Under the pieces are notes generated by a model that was given only the letters and a program-made list of their open reading frames with translations, ran no database searches and was not told where the DNA came from. The position numbers and the translations under genes are program-made. From JBMZCV01 sp049613665 (lineage in GTDB: Bacteria; Bacteroidota; Bacteroidia; Chitinophagales; UBA2359): a stretch of DNA of 64,000 bases. Below, piece after piece: positions 60,407 through 64,000 of this stretch. Location of the stretch: NCBI GenBank assembly GCA_049613665.1, contig JBMZCV010000005.1:3666-67665 (forward strand), written 5' to 3'. Position 1 is the stretch's first letter. Each line of letters starts with the position of its first letter.

Positions 60407-62773
60407 TCAAAAAGGATAACCAATAGCCAAATTCAAACAAGCTTTATTCTTACTTCTATCATTCAAGCCTATCCAACGTTTGCCAACGGCTAAATTTGGG
60501 TCTCTCACAGGTATCGCAAGGTCGAAACGCATCACGAAATAGCTAAAATCGAGGCGAAGTCCTGCACCAATACCTACTCCCAACTCTTTGTACCAATCAT
60601 TGAATCCAAAAATGCCTTCTGGCCGAATAATATCGCCAGCATCGTCTGTCGTTTGCCGAAGCGTCCAGACATTGCCAAAATCTGTGAAGATTGCACCTTT
60701 AAAAATGCTTGTAATATCGAATCGATATTCTATACTTCCTTCTATTTTGAAATCTCCTGTTCTATCAAATTCATCTATATCGTTGTTGTTTCCAACCGTG
60801 TTTGGCCCAAAAGCTCCAGGCCCAATCCTGCGAATGCCAAAAGCTCGCACACTATTTGTGCCACCTACAAAGTATTGTTTCACATAAGGCAGCACCCTCG
60901 AATTGCCATAAGGATAGGCGGCAGCAATAGCTAAACGTGTTACAAGCGAGGTTTTGTTATGAAATATTTGATAGTGTCGCAAGTCGCCATCTACACGAGT
61001 ATATTGCGAATACGGATTGCCTAAAATAACAAGCTCTTGGTTGTCTTGAATAATATTTGTCCATTTCAGCACATTTTCAGCACCATAAACCATATTGCCC
61101 GCAAAGTCGATATTGCCTCGAAAATAAATAAAATTTTTAGATTTATTGGGTTCTTGATTAGTGTAGATATACGAAAAATTTGTGCCTATAATTATTTGCT
61201 CTTCAAAGCTTTTTTCTAGCAAAGCATCTGTTTCTATTTGCTCAATAAATCCCACTTCTCTATCCAAAATACTTACCAAACTTACTGAAAGTGGCATAAC
61301 AATATATCTTTTTCTTTTGTTGCGTCGCCAATCATAAGTGATAGCTATGTTATTGGTATTGACTGTGTAATAATTGATGCGTCTCACATAGCTAGTATTT
61401 AGGCTAAATCTTGTGGTAGGCAAATAATATAAAGAGCTGTTTCGCAAGGGCAAAGGCGACAAAAAGCGAGGTATTTTTACAGACAATTCGCCACTAATAT
61501 TGAGCGTATTAATCGAATTCAAATTAGCATCTGTGTTTACAGGATTTATTTCCAAACCTGTAAACAAGTTGAGCTTTAAAACTTCTGCTCCTTTAAACAA
61601 ATTTCTATTATTGTACGAAAAATTCAAGGCCGTTCCCAACAAAGAGTTCACCAAAGTGCTTTCAGAACGGTTATTTATTTCTGCTTCGGCTGCGATGTGC
61701 ATTTTTTTGTTGGAAGTCAAATAAATATTACAATTGAGGCGTGACTTGTTGTCTCTTGTTCCTACTTTGTTGTATTTTATGGTCGCAAATTTAAAAATTC
61801 CTAAACCCAAATAATGGTTAATTGTCGTTTCATAATCTCGTTTTGAGTAATGTCGATTGGGAGCAATAACTAAAAAATGTGTTAAAGCATCTGCATTAAA
61901 ACGATTTTTTTTAGGCGAAATATAGTAACAATTGTTTATAAACGTTGTATCCGTATAAATACTATCTTGATTAGGCAAATAATCTGTATGCACAAATATC
62001 GAATCTATAAAATATTGTTTGTGTATGGCAGAATCTCTTGGCTGAATCAATTTAAGATATACATCTATCGTTCTATTGTTTTTAGTACTATCAAGGTCAA
62101 AACTCAAATAAGAACGGCTAAATTCATAATAGCCAATATTCAACATTTTTTGTGTAATCCTGCTAATTTCGGCATTGAGTTGTTCTGTACGAAACTGCTG
62201 ACCTGTTTGAAGCAAACTTTCTTTTTGCATACCATGAATAAGTCGCTGTGCATGATTGGTGTCACTCGACAGAGGATATACAACGGTGTCTATGCGATAA
62301 ACTGGTTGTAATTTTATGCGATAATCTACCGTTGAAAGTTTGTATTTGGTAGTTGTTTCAAAACTTACATCACTATAAAAATAGCCTTGATTAAACAAAC
62401 GTTGAGACATAGAACGCATAGAACGCTCCAACAAAATAGAATCTAACAATACGGGTGGCTCACCCAAACGCTCGTTTAGCCAAGCACCTGCTCCTTTTTC
62501 ATGGTCGCTAAACCAATTGTGTATCTGCATTTTCATTCGAAAAGTACCAAAAAATCGACTATTCAGTTTTGGACGTGAGATATTATATAAATTTTGCTTT
62601 AAGGCAGCTTTATTGATAGCTTCTTTTTCATTCTCTATAATGATATTGGTTTTACTATGCAAACTTTTTCCTTGAGGCAAATGACGTGTCGGACTACACG
62701 AAACCTGCATCAAACACAGAGCAAATAGCAATATGAAAAAATAAAAACCATTTATTTGACGTTTTCTCAACAT
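60407..62773 (-). CDS. tamL: BamA/TamA-family outer-membrane lipoprotein TamL
   Basis: A 788-residue Omp85 protein. The signal ends in LMQVSC with lipidated Cys26, followed by the TamL-type start SPTRHLPQGKSLHSKTNI. POTRA-like domains (about 35-370) and a 16-strand-type barrel follow, with the Omp85 motif YFVGGTNSVRAFGIRRIGPG (about 645-665) and GNVW / GIGAGLRLDFSYFVMRFDLAIP near the end. In Bacteroidota, TamL pairs with TamB to insert outer-membrane proteins. The gene is divergent from a TrmH-type methyltransferase; tamB is not adjacent on the downstream side. The lipid anchor and length separate it from BamA. Confidence 0.88.
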   Translation of the reverse strand: MLRKRQINGFYFFILLFALCLMQVSCSPTRHLPQGKSLHSKTNIIIENEKEAINKAALKQNLYNISRPKLNSRFFGTFRMKMQIHNWFSDHEKGAGAWLNERLGEPPVLLDSILLERSMRSMSQRLFNQGYFYSDVSFETTTKYKLSTVDYRIKLQPVYRIDTVVYPLSSDTNHAQRLIHGMQKESLLQTGQQFRTEQLNAEISRITQKMLNIGYYEFSRSYLSFDLDSTKNNRTIDVYLKLIQPRDSAIHKQYFIDSIFVHTDYLPNQDSIYTDTTFINNCYYISPKKNRFNADALTHFLVIAPNRHYSKRDYETTINHYLGLGIFKFATIKYNKVGTRDNKSRLNCNIYLTSNKKMHIAAEAEINNRSESTLVNSLLGTALNFSYNNRNLFKGAEVLKLNLFTGLEINPVNTDANLNSINTLNISGELSVKIPRFLSPLPLRNSSLYYLPTTRFSLNTSYVRRINYYTVNTNNIAITYDWRRNKRKRYIVMPLSVSLVSILDREVGFIEQIETDALLEKSFEEQIIIGTNFSYIYTNQEPNKSKNFIYFRGNIDFAGNMVYGAENVLKWTNIIQDNQELVILGNPYSQYTRVDGDLRHYQIFHNKTSLVTRLAIAAAYPYGNSRVLPYVKQYFVGGTNSVRAFGIRRIGPGAFGPNTVGNNNDIDEFDRTGDFKIEGSIEYRFDITSIFKGAIFTDFGNVWTLRQTTDDAGDIIRPEGIFGFNDWYKELGVGIGAGLRLDFSYFVMRFDLAIPVRDPNLAVGKRWIGLNDRSKNKACLNLAIGYPF

Positions 62774-62890
62774 TTGTTATCCCATTAATGAATAAATAAA
62801 AATGATTCTGTGACAATTTGAGAGGTAAATATCAAAGAATCAAATGTTTTGCTTATATTTTCGCCTTACCATAAATTTTACAGCTTACTT

Positions 62891-63655
62891 ATGCTTTCAA
62901 AAAAACAAATATCGTGGATTAATGCTTTAAAAGTGAAAAAATATCGCAAAATTCAACAAGCTTTTCTCGTAGAAGGCGAAAAAAATGTAGCTGAACTTTT
63001 GCAAAGCAATTTTCATATTATCGCTATTTATGCCCTCGAATCTTGGATTGCCAAAAATGCTAAAACTTGCAATTTACACCAGCAAATATTGCATAGCATA
63101 TCGCCAAAAGAACTAAAACGTATCTCCAATTTGCAAACGCCAAATGAAGTAGCAGCTATTGTGCAGCTTCCAACAAATCACAACAACACAAATCTCATTT
63201 CACAGGCTTTGAAACTGCCCTTGAAAAATCATGTTTTGGCATTGGACAATATCAGCGACCCTGGAAACCTAGGCACTATCATTCGCATTGCCGATTGGTT
63301 TGGCATTGATACCGTTATTTGCTCTCCCACTTGTGTCGATGCTTACAGTCCTAAAGTTGTGCAAGCTACTATGGGTTCTATTTTTCATATCCAATTGATT
63401 TACAATGATTTGCAACAACTTTTCGAAAATTATCCTCAAACACCTGTTTATGCAGCACTCTTGCAAGGTAGTGATATTTTTGCTACTGATTTTTCTAAGA
63501 AAGGAATTATTTTGATGGGCAACGAATCAAAAGGCATACAACAAAAATATTTCAAATATATGAGTCAAGCTATCACTATTCCACGAAAAGGAAAAGCAGA
63601 ATCGCTCAATGTAGCGGTTGCTACGAGCATTATTTGTGCCATTGCATGTAAATAG
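62891..63655 (+). CDS. TrmH-family RNA methyltransferase (RlmB-like, with N-terminal substrate-binding domain)
   Basis: The start at 62891 gives 254 residues; the upstream in-frame Met would add 14 residues lacking similarity. The N-terminal RNA-binding domain (about 1-95; SWINALKVKKYRKIQQAFLVEGEKNV) precedes a SPOUT catalytic domain with VLALDNISDPGNLGTIIRIADWFGID (motif 1), IILMGNESKGI (motif 2) and ITIPRKGKAESLNVAVATSI (motif 3). It methylates ribose 2'-OH in rRNA or tRNA. It is divergent from tamL with 117 bp between the chosen starts. A family A remnant lies 15 bp downstream. Confidence 0.9.
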   Translation: MLSKKQISWINALKVKKYRKIQQAFLVEGEKNVAELLQSNFHIIAIYALESWIAKNAKTCNLHQQILHSISPKELKRISNLQTPNEVAAIVQLPTNHNNTNLISQALKLPLKNHVLALDNISDPGNLGTIIRIADWFGIDTVICSPTCVDAYSPKVVQATMGSIFHIQLIYNDLQQLFENYPQTPVYAALLQGSDIFATDFSKKGIILMGNESKGIQQKYFKYMSQAITIPRKGKAESLNVAVATSIICAIACK

Positions 63656-63669
63656 CTTCTGAATGAAAA

Positions 63670-63835
63670 AACAGATGAAAAGCGGACTTCAAAAAACACC
63701 TTTTGGCAAGGAAAACATACTATTTTTCAGTTCAGAAGGCTATAAAATTTGCACAAATTTGGCCACTTTAGCCTAAAAAAAATAGTCTGTTTAAGTCTTT
63801 GATAAAAAATGTATAAATGTTCGAAATATTAGAGT
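63670..63835. repeat. Degenerate family A element (A11)
   Basis: Core AAACATACTATTTTTCAG and AATAGTCTGTTTAAG, right end AATGTTCGAAATATTAG; the left end is eroded. Confidence 0.65.
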
Positions 63836-63836
63836 T

Positions 63837-63880
63837 TATTCACAAAATTTTAGATAAGTAATAATAGAAGAATAAGGTGG
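63837..63880 (+). repeat. Family D repeat, second copy
   Basis: TTATTCACAAAATTTTAGAT followed by AATAATAGAAGAATAAGGTGG; nearly identical to 59325-59369. The final 120 bp of the window contain no gene. Confidence 0.55.
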
Positions 63881-64000
63881 CAGGTGGGGTGTCGAATTTC
63901 ATGGTGCTTTTTTATAAACATTCGCCCTATTTTTTGTAAGAAATAACAAAATAATAAGTCTTAATATTAAAAAAAATATCAGCAAAAAAGTGTACCAGCA

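Noticed and set aside
1..64000. tRNA, rRNA or riboswitch genes
   Set aside because: I looked for tRNA-like ends and T-loop motifs and for known riboswitch cores in the spacers and saw none; a covariance-model scan would be decisive.

Overview
The window looks like chromosome of a gliding-type Bacteroidota (Cytophagia/Flavobacteriia-like) bacterium. The evidence is low GC, two proteins with C-terminal type IX secretion (T9SS) sorting domains, TonB-dependent receptors, a TamL-type BamA lipoprotein, start codons without clear Shine-Dalgarno sequences, and promoters that fit the Bacteroidota pattern TTTG-N19-21-TAnnTTTG. No tRNA, rRNA, CRISPR array, transposase or integrase was seen. I recognise about 40 protein genes, mostly housekeeping or envelope functions, separated by unusually long AT-rich spacers full of small repeats.

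Layout. 0.3-8 kb: periplasmic GH3 beta-glucosidase, O-antigen ligase-like membrane protein, large repeat-rich TPR protein. 8-17 kb (mostly minus): T9SS-secreted cytochrome-c-motif/lamin-tail protein, GIY-YIG-like small protein, nucleotide-sugar dehydrogenase, two FKBP lipoproteins, NrnA, then Ndk (+). 17.7-22.8 kb: a TonB receptor, a YfiR protein and a CHASE8-HAMP histidine kinase, a likely signalling set. 23-27 kb: an SCP2 / alpha-methylacyl-CoA racemase fusion, then a PARIS-like two-gene defence system (AAA ATPase plus TOPRIM/DUF4435). 27-36.9 kb: MutS, a SpoU-type methyltransferase, a second two-gene ATPase-plus-PIN module that may be an undescribed defence system, an arginine deiminase-family protein, and an NhaC antiporter with an extra periplasmic domain. 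37.4-45.7 kb: GAF histidine kinase, a deleted pseudogene copy of the PARIS-like ATPase, heptose-7-P kinase, aminotransferase, rhodanese, seven-haem cytochrome. 46-63.7 kb: thioredoxin-fold/SPOR protein, an YwqK/MORN-like protein, LVIVD lipoprotein, GlnRS, a second T9SS protein, chagasin-type inhibitor lipoprotein, Nudix hydrolase, metal-type TonB receptor, DUF6884-like protein, pterin dehydratase, TamL and a TrmH-family methyltransferase.

The strongest non-genic signal is the repeats. Family A (about 160-220 bp, ends CAGCTATTCTCG or CAAnnnTTCGGACATT, inner palindrome AAACATACTATT, 6-bp target duplications), family C (about 160 bp, ends GTAACTnTTTA, 8-bp duplications) and one family F copy behave like MITEs. 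Family B (109 bp when full length, bounded by TTAA, two hairpins) is the most frequent. A and B copies repeatedly start at, or a few bases after, stop codons, so they probably serve as 3' ends of transcripts.

The accessory content (PARIS-like pair, its rearranged copy, a fragment of an AAA-ATPase-like/PD-DExK gene, ATPase-PIN pair) clusters between 24.8 and 39.4 kb around the core gene mutS and suggests a small defence-rich area.
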